A stretch of DNA of 64,000 nucleotides, from positions 282,277 to 346,276 of the forward strand of contig NZ_STGG01000011.1 of the NCBI RefSeq assembly GCF_005222695.1, given 5' to 3'. The DNA is from Massilia sp. HP4 (GTDB lineage: Bacteria; Pseudomonadota; Gammaproteobacteria; Burkholderiales; Burkholderiaceae_D). Below the pieces are notes generated by a model that saw only the letters and a list, made by a program, of their open reading frames with translations, made no database searches and was not told the origin of the DNA. Each line of letters starts with the position of its first letter. The first letter of the stretch is position 1. Shown piece after piece: positions 48,979-58,024 of the stretch. The translations under genes and the position numbers were made by a program.

Positions 48979-51297
48979 ATGACCGTCATTGAATCCCGCC
49001 ACTGGCCACGCCAGCTCGATCCCTCACGCCTGGTGCTGGCCACCGACCTCGATGGCACGCTGCTGGCCGGCACCCACGAGGCACGGCGCCATATCCGCGA
49101 ACTGTTTTCGGGCGCCCTGCCAGACGCCAGGCTGGTGTTCGTCACCGGCCGCGGCCTGGAAACCGTCATTCCCCTGCTGTCCGATCCCACCGTTCCCCGG
49201 CCCCATTACATCATCGCCGACGTCGGCGCCACGATCGTCGATGCCGACCTGCGGCCGGTCGAACCGCTGGCGCAGAAAATCGCGTCGCGCTGGCCGGGCA
49301 GCCAGGCGGTATTGAAGGCGCTGGCCGGCTTCCCCGAACTGGTGCGCCAGTCGGTGCCGCAGGAACGCCGCGTCTCCTTCTATGCCACCGAGGACGCCAT
49401 CACGCCCGCATTGCGCGCTGCGGTGGACGCCCTCGACTGCGACCTGCTGTTCTCGGCCGGCCGCTATCTCGACGTGCTGCCGCGCGGCGTCGGCAAGGGC
49501 GTGGCGGTGCGCCGCCTGGCCGAAGTGGCCGGCTTCGATCCGGCCCATATCGTGGTCGCCGGCGACACCCTCAACGACCTGTCGATGTTCGAGGCGGGCT
49601 TTCGCGGCGTGGTGGTCGGCGCCGCCGAGCCGGCGCTGGTGCAGGCGGTGCGCAAGATGCCGCGCGTGGTGGTGGCCGACGCCGCCGGCTGCGGCGGCAT
49701 CCTGCAAGCCTTCGCCCGCCACGGCCTGCGCCTCGATGGCGACGCCGCATCCAACGAGGCGACGTCGTATGGCGAGGCCGAGCTGGTCATGGTCTATCAC
49801 CGCCTGCCCTACGACGAAGTGGTGGAAAACGGCGTGACCTGCCAGCGCCGTCCGAAAAGCCCGAACGGCATCATGCCGACCCTGCTCAGCTTTTTCGCGG
49901 GCGGGCGCAAGGGTTCGTGGGTGGCCTGGTCGCAGCAGGCAAGCCGCACGCCAACCGGCTTCATCCCGCACGTCGCGGTCGATGCCCAGCGCTATCCGCA
50001 ACTGAAGGCGGCGCGGATCCCCCTGACCGAAGACGACATCGACCAGTTCTATAAAAAATTCTCGAAGGAGGCGTTCTGGCCGATCATCTTCTCCTTCCCC
50101 GACAAGGCCGAATTCCGCCAGGACCACTGGGAACGCTTTCTCGAGGTGAACCGCCTGTTCGCCGAGCAGACCGCACGCGAGGCGGCGCCCGGCGCCACCG
50201 CCTGGATCCACGACTACAACCTGTGGATGGTGCCGGCCTTCCTGCGACCGCTGCGGCCCGACCTGACGATCGCCTTCTTCCACCATACGGCGTTTCCATC
50301 GTCCGACGTGTTCAACATCCTGCCGTGGCGCAACGACATCATCGGCAGCTTGCTGCAGTGCGACTACGTGGGCTTCCACATTCCGCGCTATGTCGAGAAC
50401 TTCGTCGACGCCGCACGCTCCTGCGCGCCGGTCGAGGTGGGCGGCGCGGTGCCGTGCGCGCCGCGCTACCTGACCTTCGGTTGCGCGCTCGGGGTCGACC
50501 GCATGCACACCGTGCTCGAAGTGGGCGGGCGCCGCGTGACCCTCGGCGCCCATCCGGTGGGCACCAATGCGGGCCTGATCGAAGACCTGGCAAAGACCGC
50601 CGACGTCCAGCGCCAGCTCGAGGAATGGGATACCTACCTCGATGGCCGCACCGGCATCATCTCGATCGAGCGCCTCGACTACGTGAAGGGTTCGCTGGAA
50701 AAACTGCAGGCCTATGAAAGGATGCTGGAACAGCATCCCGAACTGCTGGGCAAGGTCATGCTGATCAACATCATCACGCCGGCGGCCTCGGGCATGGATA
50801 TCTATGACAGCCTGCGCGAAGAACTGGACCGCGTGGTCGGTCGCATCAACGGCCGCTTCTCGACCCTGGACTGGGTGCCGGTGCGCTACTTCTACCGTTC
50901 GCTGCCCTTCGAAGAGGTGGTGGCCCACTACGCCGCCTGCGACGTCGCCTGGATCACGCCGCTGCGCGACGGCCTGAACCTGGTGGCCAAGGAATACGTC
51001 GCCACCCGCCACGCCATCGGGCGTCCGGGCACGCTGGTGCTGTCCGAATTCGCCGGCGCCGCGGTCGAGCTGCACGGGGCGCTGCTGGTCAATCCCTATG
51101 ACCGCAATGCGATGAGCGCGACCCTGTACCACGCGCTGACCATGGGCGCCGACGAAGTGGCCTACCGCTCCGGACGCATGGCCGCGATCGTGAACGACCG
51201 CGACGTGACGCGCTGGGGCGACGACTTCCTGGCCACGCTGGCGGCCCTGCCGGCCGCTGGCGCCGACGATGCGGCGGACGAACGTTCCGCCGCCTGA
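48979..51297 (+). CDS. ggpPS: bifunctional glucosylglycerol-phosphate phosphatase/synthase (HAD-GT20 fusion)
   Basis: 772 residues. Residues 1-255: HAD phosphatase (DLDGTLLAG motif I, FVTGRG motif [12 protein letters not shown] motif IV). Residues 265-740: GT20 retaining glycosyltransferase related to trehalose-6-P synthase ([57 protein letters not shown]). The order phosphatase-then-synthase matches GgpPS enzymes, which make the osmolyte glucosylglycerol from ADP-glucose and glycerol-3-P; OtsA-OtsB fusions usually have the reverse order. Trehalose synthesis is the main alternative. SD AAAGGA lies 7 nt before the ATG. Followed at 27 nt by an MscS channel gene, a coherent osmotic pair. Confidence 0.78.
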   Translation: MTVIESRHWPRQLDPSRLVLATDLDGTLLAGTHEARRHIRELFSGALPDARLVFVTGRGLETVIPLLSDPTVPRPHYIIADVGATIVDADLRPVEPLAQKIASRWPGSQAVLKALAGFPELVRQSVPQERRVSFYATEDAITPALRAAVDALDCDLLFSAGRYLDVLPRGVGKGVAVRRLAEVAGFDPAHIVVAGDTLNDLSMFEAGFRGVVVGAAEPALVQAVRKMPRVVVADAAGCGGILQAFARHGLRLDGDAASNEATSYGEAELVMVYHRLPYDEVVENGVTCQRRPKSPNGIMPTLLSFFAGGRKGSWVAWSQQASRTPTGFIPHVAVDAQRYPQLKAARIPLTEDDIDQFYKKFSKEAFWPIIFSFPDKAEFRQDHWERFLEVNRLFAEQTAREAAPGATAWIHDYNLWMVPAFLRPLRPDLTIAFFHHTAFPSSDVFNILPWRNDIIGSLLQCDYVGFHIPRYVENFVDAARSCAPVEVGGAVPCAPRYLTFGCALGVDRMHTVLEVGGRRVTLGAHPVGTNAGLIEDLAKTADVQRQLEEWDTYLDGRTGIISIERLDYVKGSLEKLQAYERMLEQHPELLGKVMLINIITPAASGMDIYDSLREELDRVVGRINGRFSTLDWVPVRYFYRSLPFEEVVAHYAACDVAWITPLRDGLNLVAKEYVATRHAIGRPGTLVLSEFAGAAVELHGALLVNPYDRNAMSATLYHALTMGADEVAYRSGRMAAIVNDRDVTRWGDDFLATLAALPAAGADDAADERSAA

Positions 51298-51324
51298 CAA
51301 ACAACTGAAAAGGGAAATACGACA

Positions 51325-52440
51325 GTGATGGAATACCTCATCCTGAAAAATCCGGTCGCCGACTGGCTGGTCGCACTGGTCGTGGTGGCCGCCGTCGCGG
51401 CCGGACTCGACGCCGTCAAATCGATCCTGGCGCGGCGCCTGGCAGTTCTCGCTGCGAGCACCGACGCCAAATGGGACGATATCGCGGTGGCGGCGCTGCG
51501 TTCGACCAAGCTGCTGGTGCTGCTCATCGTCGGGCTCTATGCCGGCGCCAGCTTCCTGGCCTTGTCCGACAAGGCGCAACTGTTCATGAGCCGGGTCGCC
51601 ATCACGGCAGTCCTGGTCCAGGTCGCGATCTGGGGCGACCACGCGCTGCGCACCTGGCTCAAGGCCAAGCGCGCCGAGCGCAGCGAAGACCCGGACCGCA
51701 TCACCTCGTCGGCCGCGATCACCTTCCTGGTGCGGGTGCTGCTGTGGGCGGTGGTGGCGCTGATGATCCTGGACAACCTGGGCGTGAACATCACCACCCT
51801 GGTGGCCAGCCTGGGCATCGGCGGCATCGCCATCGCGCTGGCGGTGCAGAGCATCCTGGGCGACCTGTTCGCCTCGCTCTCGATCGTGCTCGACAAGCCG
51901 TTCGTGGTCGGCGACTTCATCATCGTCGGCACCATGCTGGGCACGGTCGAAAAGATCGGCCTCAAGACCACCCGGGTGCGCAGCCTCTCGGGCGAGCAGA
52001 TCGTGTTCTCGAACAACGACCTGCTCACCAGCCGCGTGCAGAACCTGCGCCGGATGGAATCGCGCCGCGTCGTGTTCCAGTTCGCAGTGAGCCACCTGAC
52101 GCCGGCGCCGGTGCTGCGCGAACTGTCGGAGATGATCAAGGAGATCGTCAGCGCCCAGCCTCAGGTGCGCTTCGACCGCGCCCACCTCTCCAGCATCGCC
52201 GCCCCCAGCTTCAACTATGAAACAGTGTACTACGTCGACAACACCGACTATGCCGTCTACATGACGACGCAGCAGGAAATCTACCTGGCCATCCTGGACG
52301 GCCTGGAACAGCGCGGCGTGGCGCTGGCGCTGCCGGTGCAGACGGTGACGCTGGCGCGCGCGGCCACCCCGGCGCAGCCGGAGCCGGGGCCGGTGACGTC
52401 GCTGCACAAGTCCGACGCCGGCGACGCCAGGGCCGCCTAG
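51325..52440 (+). CDS. MscS-family mechanosensitive ion channel
   Basis: 371 residues from GTG 51325 (ATG 51328 is equally possible). About four membrane helices; the pore-lining helix and MscS signature lie near 155-200 (LGVNITTLVASLGIGGIAIALAVQ split around Gly/Ala packing, then SILGDLFASLSIVLDKPF, VGDFI). A beta domain follows (GTVEKIGLKTTRVRSLSGEQ), then the alpha/beta cytoplasmic vestibule. It releases solutes upon hypo-osmotic shock. Likely cotranscribed with ggpPS. Confidence 0.9.
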   Translation: MMEYLILKNPVADWLVALVVVAAVAAGLDAVKSILARRLAVLAASTDAKWDDIAVAALRSTKLLVLLIVGLYAGASFLALSDKAQLFMSRVAITAVLVQVAIWGDHALRTWLKAKRAERSEDPDRITSSAAITFLVRVLLWAVVALMILDNLGVNITTLVASLGIGGIAIALAVQSILGDLFASLSIVLDKPFVVGDFIIVGTMLGTVEKIGLKTTRVRSLSGEQIVFSNNDLLTSRVQNLRRMESRRVVFQFAVSHLTPAPVLRELSEMIKEIVSAQPQVRFDRAHLSSIAAPSFNYETVYYVDNTDYAVYMTTQQEIYLAILDGLEQRGVALALPVQTVTLARAATPAQPEPGPVTSLHKSDAGDARAA

Positions 52441-52460
52441 GATGGTCTACACTGGCGCAC

Positions 52461-53351
52461 ATGAAGAGCGAACTTCTCGACATCGTGCTGCGCCATGCGA
52501 ACCACCACGCCGACCGCGACGGCGTGGCGCACACGCCGATCCCCGGCCTGGTGGCGATCCGTTCGTCCGAACGGTCGGCGCTGGCCTACCAGATCGCGCG
52601 TCCACTGGCCTGCCTGGTCCTGCAGGGCAGCAAGCAGGTCGCCATGGGCAGCGCCTCGTTCACCTTCAATGCGGGGGATTCCTTGCTGGTCATGGCCGAC
52701 GTGCCTACTGTCAGCCAGGTGACAGAGGCCAGCGCCGCCGCGCCCTATTGCTCGCTGGTGCTGGACCTGGATCCGGCCGTGATCGCCGGCCTCTCGACCG
52801 AGATGGCCGCGCTCGATGAAGGCGACGCGGCGCCGGTGCGCAACGAACCGACCGACGCCCACCTGCACGACACCGCCCTGCGCCTGATGCGCCTGATCGA
52901 GCGGCCGGCCTCGATCCCGGTGCTGCAAGATGCCTTGATCCGCGAATTCCACTATTGGCTGCTGGCGGGCCGCCATGGCGCCGCGATCGGCCGCCTCGGC
53001 CTGCCCGACAGCCATGTGCGGCGCGTGGCGCGCGCGGTCGCTGTCCTGCGCCGCGACTATGCGCAGCGGCTGCCGGTCGAAAGCCTGGCGGCGCTGGCCG
53101 GCATGAGTCCCTCGTCCTTCCACCATCACTTTCGCGCGGTGACCTCGCTCACGCCGCTGCAATTCCAGAAGCAGCTGCGCCTGATCGAGGCGCGCCGCCT
53201 GATGCTTGCCGAGGGCGCCGGCGCCAGCCAGGCCGCGCATGCCGTGGGCTATGAAAGCGTGCAGCAGTTCACGCGTGAGTACGGGCGCATGTTCGGGCTG
53301 CCGCCGGTACGCGAGGTCAACGCCGTCCAGGGGCGCTTGCAGGCCGCCTGA
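52461..53351 (+). CDS. AraC-family transcriptional regulator
   Basis: 296 residues. N-terminal AraC_N-type sensing domain (ARPLACLVLQGSKQVAMGSA, about 20-160) and a C-terminal pair of helix-turn-helix motifs (about 195-290; LAALAGMSPSSFHHHFRAVT, AVGYESVQQFTREYGRMFG). Relatives often sit beside and control an oxidoreductase; the SDR gene 53353-54108 is convergent and one base away, so a functional link is plausible. Confidence 0.88.
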   Translation: MKSELLDIVLRHANHHADRDGVAHTPIPGLVAIRSSERSALAYQIARPLACLVLQGSKQVAMGSASFTFNAGDSLLVMADVPTVSQVTEASAAAPYCSLVLDLDPAVIAGLSTEMAALDEGDAAPVRNEPTDAHLHDTALRLMRLIERPASIPVLQDALIREFHYWLLAGRHGAAIGRLGLPDSHVRRVARAVAVLRRDYAQRLPVESLAALAGMSPSSFHHHFRAVTSLTPLQFQKQLRLIEARRLMLAEGAGASQAAHAVGYESVQQFTREYGRMFGLPPVREVNAVQGRLQAA

Positions 53352-53352
53352 A

Positions 53353-54108
53353 TCAGATTGTCTGCCCACCCGACACCTCGATCCGCTGGCCATTGACCCA
53401 GCGGTTCTCGTCCCCCAGCAGGCTCGCGATCATGGGGCCGATATCGTCCGGCACCCCGACCCGTCCGAGCGCAGTCATGCCGGCGAAGACACCGTTCAGG
53501 TCCGGCGTGTCGCGCACCGCGCCGCCCAGGAAGTCGGTTTCGATGGCGCCCGGCGCCACCGTGTTGACGGCGATGCCGCGGCCACCCAATTCCTTCGCCA
53601 GATAAACGCTCAACACCTCGACCGCGCCCTTCACCGCCGCATAGGCGCCGAAGCCGGGGAAGGAGACGCGGGTCAGGCCGGTCGACAGGTTGACGATGCG
53701 CCCGCCGTCGGCCAGCAGCGGCAGCAGGGCTTGCGTGAGGAAGAACACGCCCTTGAAATGGACGTCGACCAGGCGGTCGAACTGGGCCTCGGTGGTGTCG
53801 AGGAAGGGCGCCATGTCGCCGTGGCCGGCGTTGTTGACCAGGTGGTCGAAGCTGTCGCGGCCCCAGGTGTCGCGCAGGCCGGCGCGCAGCAGGTCGGCGA
53901 AGGCCGCGAAACTGCCGATATTGCCGACGTCGAGCCGCAGCGCCAGCGCCTTGCGGCCCATGGCGCGGATTTCATCGACTACGGCCTGGGCGTCCTGCTC
54001 GCGGCTCTGGTAGGTGACGATCACATCGCCGCCCTTCCTGGCGATGTGCATTGCGGTGTTGCGGCCGAGGCCGCGGCTGGCGCCGGTGACGAGTGCGATC
54101 CTGTTCAT
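53353..54108 (-). CDS. SDR-family oxidoreductase
   Basis: 251 residues. Classical short-chain dehydrogenase: NAD(P) site TGASRGLG (8-15), NNAG (about 92), catalytic Ser of NLSTG and the YxxxK motif YAAVK (about 158), substrate loop and C-terminal GQRIEVSGGQT. Substrate unknown. ATG 54108 has SD AAGGAG; the frame is open upstream to 54312 without homology. Convergent with the AraC gene. Confidence 0.9.
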   Translation of the reverse strand: MNRIALVTGASRGLGRNTAMHIARKGGDVIVTYQSREQDAQAVVDEIRAMGRKALALRLDVGNIGSFAAFADLLRAGLRDTWGRDSFDHLVNNAGHGDMAPFLDTTEAQFDRLVDVHFKGVFFLTQALLPLLADGGRIVNLSTGLTRVSFPGFGAYAAVKGAVEVLSVYLAKELGGRGIAVNTVAPGAIETDFLGGAVRDTPDLNGVFAGMTALGRVGVPDDIGPMIASLLGDENRWVNGQRIEVSGGQTI

Positions 54109-54396
54109 GGTGTGCTCCTTCGGGTGGGGTGGAAGAGCAGCCAGTATCGGGTTCGCCCATGCTCTCCCGTTGCCGGAAGCTGGGCACTTTTTGCCTGATC
54201 CTCCAAACCAGGAAATGTGACATTCCGGGACCTTTCCGCGGCGTAAGTACGTACATACCTCTATGAAAAATGTTGAAAACCGGCCAGTCCAGCCCCATGT
54301 ACAATTGATCAATTACCGCCTATATTGGCGGATGCATCCCCGATGGCGGCACGAACATCGCCGTCCATTTCATCCCTCAACGGAAAAGGAGTTCGC
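54109..54396. promoter_or_regulatory. divergent SDR / terD control region
   Basis: 288 bp without a gene. It contains a perfect 12-bp palindrome AATTGATCAATT (54303-54314) immediately followed by CCGCC-TATATT-GGCGG (54316-54331), an inverted repeat around a -10-like TATATT. Both are within 95 nt of the terD ATG; they are candidate operator/promoter elements. No consensus -35 with good spacing was found. Confidence 0.4.
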
Positions 54397-54972
54397 ATGG
54401 CAATCAGTCTGCAAAAAGGCGGCAACGTCAACCTGAGCAAGGAAGCACCGGGCCTCACCAAGGTCATCATCGGCCTGGGCTGGGATCCACGCTCGACCGA
54501 CGGTTCCGCCTTCGACCTGGACGGCAGCGCCTTCCTGCTGAAGGCCGACGCCAAGGTCCGCGGCGATACCGACTTCATCTTCTACAACAACCTCAAATCG
54601 AGCGACGGGTCGGTGACCCACGCCGGCGACAACACCGACGGCCAGGGCGAGGGCGACGACGAGAAGCTGACGGTCGACCTGGCGCGCGTGCCGGCCGACA
54701 TCGACAAGGTCTCGTTCTGCGTCACCATCCACGACGCCGATGCGCGCCGCCAGAACTTCGGCCAGGTGGGCAAGGCCTATATCCGCTGCCTGAACGCCGC
54801 CGGCGAAGCCGAGATCGCGCGCTACGACCTGTCCGAAGACAGCTCGACCGAGACCGCGATGATCTTCGGTGAGCTGTACCGCGCCGGCAGCGAATGGAAG
54901 TTCCGCGCCGTCGGCCAGGGCTTCAAGGGCGGCCTCGGTCCGCTGGCCCGCTCGTTCGGCGTCAACGTCTAA
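54397..54972 (+). CDS. terD: TerD-family stress protein
   Basis: 191 residues, usual TerD length. MAISLQKGGNVNLSKEAPGL opens the family, then the Ca-binding beta-sandwich acidic loops (DLDGSAFLLKADAK, NTDGQGEGDDE), NFGQVGKAYIRCLNAAG and the C-terminal GEWKF-type segment (SEWKFRAVGQGFKGGL). TerD proteins are cytoplasmic or membrane-associated Ca-binding scaffolds of tellurite/stress response. SD AAAGGAG precedes ATG 54397. First gene of the Ter module; separated from the next gene by a 94-nt gap with a hairpin. Confidence 0.93.
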   Translation: MAISLQKGGNVNLSKEAPGLTKVIIGLGWDPRSTDGSAFDLDGSAFLLKADAKVRGDTDFIFYNNLKSSDGSVTHAGDNTDGQGEGDDEKLTVDLARVPADIDKVSFCVTIHDADARRQNFGQVGKAYIRCLNAAGEAEIARYDLSEDSSTETAMIFGELYRAGSEWKFRAVGQGFKGGLGPLARSFGVNV

Positions 54973-54998
54973 GCGTTCAACCAGGGATCTTCCCTGAC

Positions 54999-55022
54999 GG
55001 TCCGCGCCGCCTGGCGCGGACC
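54999..55022 (+). terminator. hairpin between terD and the biosynthetic genes (possible attenuator)
   Basis: Perfect 10-bp stem GGTCCGCGCC/GGCGCGGACC, 4-nt loop, no T tract, 27 nt past the terD stop. It could set a higher terD level than the downstream enzymes. Confidence 0.45.
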
Positions 55023-55066
55023 AGCAATGCCACGCCAGTGGCCGATCATTCATCAAGAGAGCCCAC

Positions 55067-56086
55067 ATGCGCGTCTGGTACAACAGGACGTTTTCGTCCG
55101 TGAACGCGGCGATCAAGCTGATCCGCGAGGCCGATACCGAAGGCCGTTTCACCATCATCCACAGCAACGCCAACCGCCATGCACCGGCCGCGCGCCTGGC
55201 CCATGAATTCCATGTCGAGCCCACCGGCCTGAAAGGCGACGCCTACGTCGACTGGTGCCTTACGTTCTGCCGCGACCACGGGATCGACGTGTTCGTGCCG
55301 GGCCGCGAAGCGACCACCCTCGCCGCCGAACACGCGCGCTTCGCCGACGTGGGCACCCGCGTGCTCAGCGCCGCCCCGCCGGCGCAACTGAAACGCATCC
55401 ACGACAAGGCCGACTTCTACGCAGCGACGGTGCTGCCGGACGCGCCGGTGGCCGCCTTCCGTCCCTTCGAGAACCTGGAACAGTTCGACGCCGCCTATGC
55501 CGAATTGCGCCCGCATTACAAGAAACTGTGCATCAAGCCGGCGCACGGCATCTATGGCCTGGGCTTCGCCATCGTCGACGAGGAGCGCAGCAGCGCTGCG
55601 CTGCTGATGAAAGGTGTCGAGTACCACATCGGTTACCAGGACCTGCGCCGCGGGCTGGCCGATATGGACACCTTTCCCACCATGCTGCTGATGGAATTCC
55701 TGGATGGTCCCGAGTACAGCGTCGACTGCGTGGGCGACCATGGGCGCCTGGTCAGCGCCGTGGTGCGCCGCAAGCTGCCGCAGGCCGGCAGCGGCCAGCT
55801 GATCGACATGCGCCAGGACATCCTGGACGCGACGGCGACCCTAGCCGCCGACTACCAGCTCAATGGCGTCTTCAACGCCCAGTTCCGCGAAGGCGGCGGA
55901 CGTCCGCGCCTGCTGGAAATCAATCCGCGCATGTCGGGCGGGATCGGCATGGCCTGCCTGGCCGGTCCGAACCTGCCGTATATCGCGCTGCGCGGCTTCG
56001 CCTGCGGTTACGATGACCTCGACATACCGACGCCGCGCCATGGCATGCGCGTGGCCGAGGTCAGCGTCGCGACGGAGCTGGCATGA
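55067..56086 (+). CDS. ATP-grasp ligase of the Ter biosynthetic module
   Basis: 339 residues. N-terminal Rossmann-like domain (MRVWYNRTFSSVNAAIKLIR; DVFVPGREATTLAAEHARFA) and an ATP-grasp fold from about 105: KLCIKPAHGIYGLGF (ATP Lys/Gly loop), MLLMEFLDGPEYSVD, and the metal-binding LLEINPRMSGGIGMA. Carboxylate-amine/thiol ligases of this fold form amide-like bonds via acyl phosphate. Known in silico as a conserved member of Ter-linked operons; substrate unknown. Stop overlaps the next ATG (ATGA). Confidence 0.88.
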   Translation: MRVWYNRTFSSVNAAIKLIREADTEGRFTIIHSNANRHAPAARLAHEFHVEPTGLKGDAYVDWCLTFCRDHGIDVFVPGREATTLAAEHARFADVGTRVLSAAPPAQLKRIHDKADFYAATVLPDAPVAAFRPFENLEQFDAAYAELRPHYKKLCIKPAHGIYGLGFAIVDEERSSAALLMKGVEYHIGYQDLRRGLADMDTFPTMLLMEFLDGPEYSVDCVGDHGRLVSAVVRRKLPQAGSGQLIDMRQDILDATATLAADYQLNGVFNAQFREGGGRPRLLEINPRMSGGIGMACLAGPNLPYIALRGFACGYDDLDIPTPRHGMRVAEVSVATELA

Positions 56087-57282
56087 ACGCACCGCATCCC
56101 GCATCCCTGTCCGCCTCGGTGCAGCGTATCGAACTCCCGACCGGCACGCTCGACCTGCGCATCGACAGCGGCGCCGCCGAACTCGACGCCCTGCTCGGCT
56201 TTGCCGCCCGCGCCAACGCCAAGCGCGGCTTCCTGTTCCTGAGCAAGGTGCTCGGCAAGCACTGGCCGGCGCGTCCGATCGACATGCTGATGGTGCACGA
56301 GCGCCTGGCCGCGACCGTGCCGCCGCTTGGCGGCGCGGTCCAGGGCCCGGTGGTCTTCATCGCCATGGCGGAAACCGCGATCGGCCTGGGCCAGGGCGTG
56401 TTCGAAGCCTGGCTGCGCGCCCATCCGGGCCAGCAGGCGCTGTTCCTGCACACCACCCGCTACCGGGTCGGCAACGGCCCGCTGATCGAATTCGAGGAAG
56501 CGCACAGCCACGCGCCGCGCCAGTTCCTGCACGCGCCGCTCGAGCCCGGGCTGCAGGCCCTGCTGCTCGCCGCGCGCACCCTGGTGCTGGTCGACGATGA
56601 AGCCAGCACCGGCAATACCTTCGTCAATCTGGCCGCCGCCTGCCGCCGCCTCAATCCCGGCCTGGAGCGCGTGCACCTGGCCACGATCACCAATTTCATG
56701 GGCCGCACCGCGACCGACGCGCTGGACAGCCGCTTCGGCATACCGGTCACGAGCGGTGCGCTCATCGAAGGTGAATTCACATTCGCGCAAGGCGCGCTGC
56801 CGCCCGACCAGGGCGCGGCCCAGCGCTACCAAGAACACGCCGACCGCGGCGCCAGCACCGACTTTGGACGCCTCGGCAGCGCGCGCGCCCTGCGCGCGCC
56901 CGAGGGGCTGGCCGCGCGCCTGGCGGGCGAATTCGCACCCGGCAGCCGGGTGCTGGTGCTGGGTACCGGCGAATTCATGCACGCTTCGACCCTGCTCGGC
57001 GCCGCCCTGCAGCGCCGTGGGGTGGACGTGGTGGTGCAGTCGACCACGCGCTCGCCGATCCTCACCTGGGGCGCGGTAGACCATGCCTTGACCTTCCCCG
57101 ACAACTACGGCGAAGGCATCGCCAACTACCTGTACAACGTCGCGCCCGGCCAGTACGACCACGTGCTGGCCTGCCACGAGACCGCGCCCGGCCCGGCGCT
57201 GCACCAGCTGGCGCGCCTGCTCGACGCGCGCCTGTTCCACTTCCAGTCCGAGGACCACGTTGAAGAAGTTCCTGTTCGCTGA
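56083..57282 (+). CDS. phosphoribosyltransferase with C-terminal TRSP domain (Ter module)
   Basis: 399 residues. Orotate-PRTase-like domain (about 40-215) with the PRPP loop LVLVDDEASTGNTF near 168, then a linker and the TRSP domain (about 280-395), recognisable by QSTTRSPILTWGAVDHALTF. Architecture matches the PRTase-TRSP fusions of Ter stress operons, predicted to make an N-glycosidic, nucleoside-like product from PRPP. Overlaps both neighbours (ATGA upstream; 23 nt downstream). Confidence 0.88.
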   Translation: MNAPHPASLSASVQRIELPTGTLDLRIDSGAAELDALLGFAARANAKRGFLFLSKVLGKHWPARPIDMLMVHERLAATVPPLGGAVQGPVVFIAMAETAIGLGQGVFEAWLRAHPGQQALFLHTTRYRVGNGPLIEFEEAHSHAPRQFLHAPLEPGLQALLLAARTLVLVDDEASTGNTFVNLAAACRRLNPGLERVHLATITNFMGRTATDALDSRFGIPVTSGALIEGEFTFAQGALPPDQGAAQRYQEHADRGASTDFGRLGSARALRAPEGLAARLAGEFAPGSRVLVLGTGEFMHASTLLGAALQRRGVDVVVQSTTRSPILTWGAVDHALTFPDNYGEGIANYLYNVAPGQYDHVLACHETAPGPALHQLARLLDARLFHFQSEDHVEEVPVR

Positions 57283-58024
57283 CCTGGACGATACGCTGTT
57301 CCAGACCTTCGGCAAATGCGGCGCGCACCGGGACACCCCGGGCGCGCTCGAGCCGGCCGCCTATTACAAGGACGGCAGCATCTGTTCATACACCACGCCG
57401 GCCCAGCGCTCCTTCCTGGCGCTGCTGCAGGACGGGATGACGATGATCCCGACCACCGCGCGCGACCTCGACGGCCTGCGCCGGGTCTCGCTGCCGTTCG
57501 AGAGCTTCGCCGTCATCGATTATGGCGGCGTGGTGCTGGAACCGGGCGGCGCGGTCGACCAGCCCTGGCTGGACCGCATGCGCGCCGCCATGCACACGGC
57601 CCTGCCCGGCCTGCAGGAGCTGGCCGCCCACATCGACGAACACTGCGCGCGCACCGGCTATGGCGGCCGCGCGCGCATGATCGAGGATTTCGCGACACCG
57701 TTCTTCCTGGTGGTGAAGGATCCCGACAAACAGGCCGGGCGCCTGGCGCCGCTCGAAGAAAACGTAGTACGGCCCTGGATCGAGGATGGCGGCCGCGACT
57801 ACTTCATCCACCGCAACGGCAATAACCTGGCGATCCTGCCCAAGGCGCTGAACAAGGCCAATGCGGTGGCCCACATCACCGCGCGCCTGAAGGCGGAGCA
57901 TGGCGAGATCGTCACCTTCGGCATGGGCGACAGCCGCTCGGACGCGCGCTTCATGGCCGCCTGCGACTACGCCATCATCCCGCGCGGCACCCAGCTCGCC
58001 GGCATCACGGTGGGGGCACTGTGA
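57260..58024 (+). CDS. HAD-superfamily phosphatase (Ter module)
   Basis: 254 residues from a TTG start (MKKFLFADLDDTLF); no ATG precedes the catalytic motif. HAD motifs: DLDDT (nucleophile Asp8), TTARD (motif II), FGMGDSRSDARFM (motif IV) and a cap domain between. Likely dephosphorylates an intermediate of the module's nucleoside-like product. The start lies inside the PRTase-TRSP gene, and the stop overlaps the next start, implying tight translational coupling. Confidence 0.88.
   Translation: MKKFLFADLDDTLFQTFGKCGAHRDTPGALEPAAYYKDGSICSYTTPAQRSFLALLQDGMTMIPTTARDLDGLRRVSLPFESFAVIDYGGVVLEPGGAVDQPWLDRMRAAMHTALPGLQELAAHIDEHCARTGYGGRARMIEDFATPFFLVVKDPDKQAGRLAPLEENVVRPWIEDGGRDYFIHRNGNNLAILPKALNKANAVAHITARLKAEHGEIVTFGMGDSRSDARFMAACDYAIIPRGTQLAGITVGAL

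Noticed and set aside
49024..52407. 1127-codon minus-strand frame over ggpPS and mscS
   Set aside because: Antisense shadow; the plus-strand genes have clear families.
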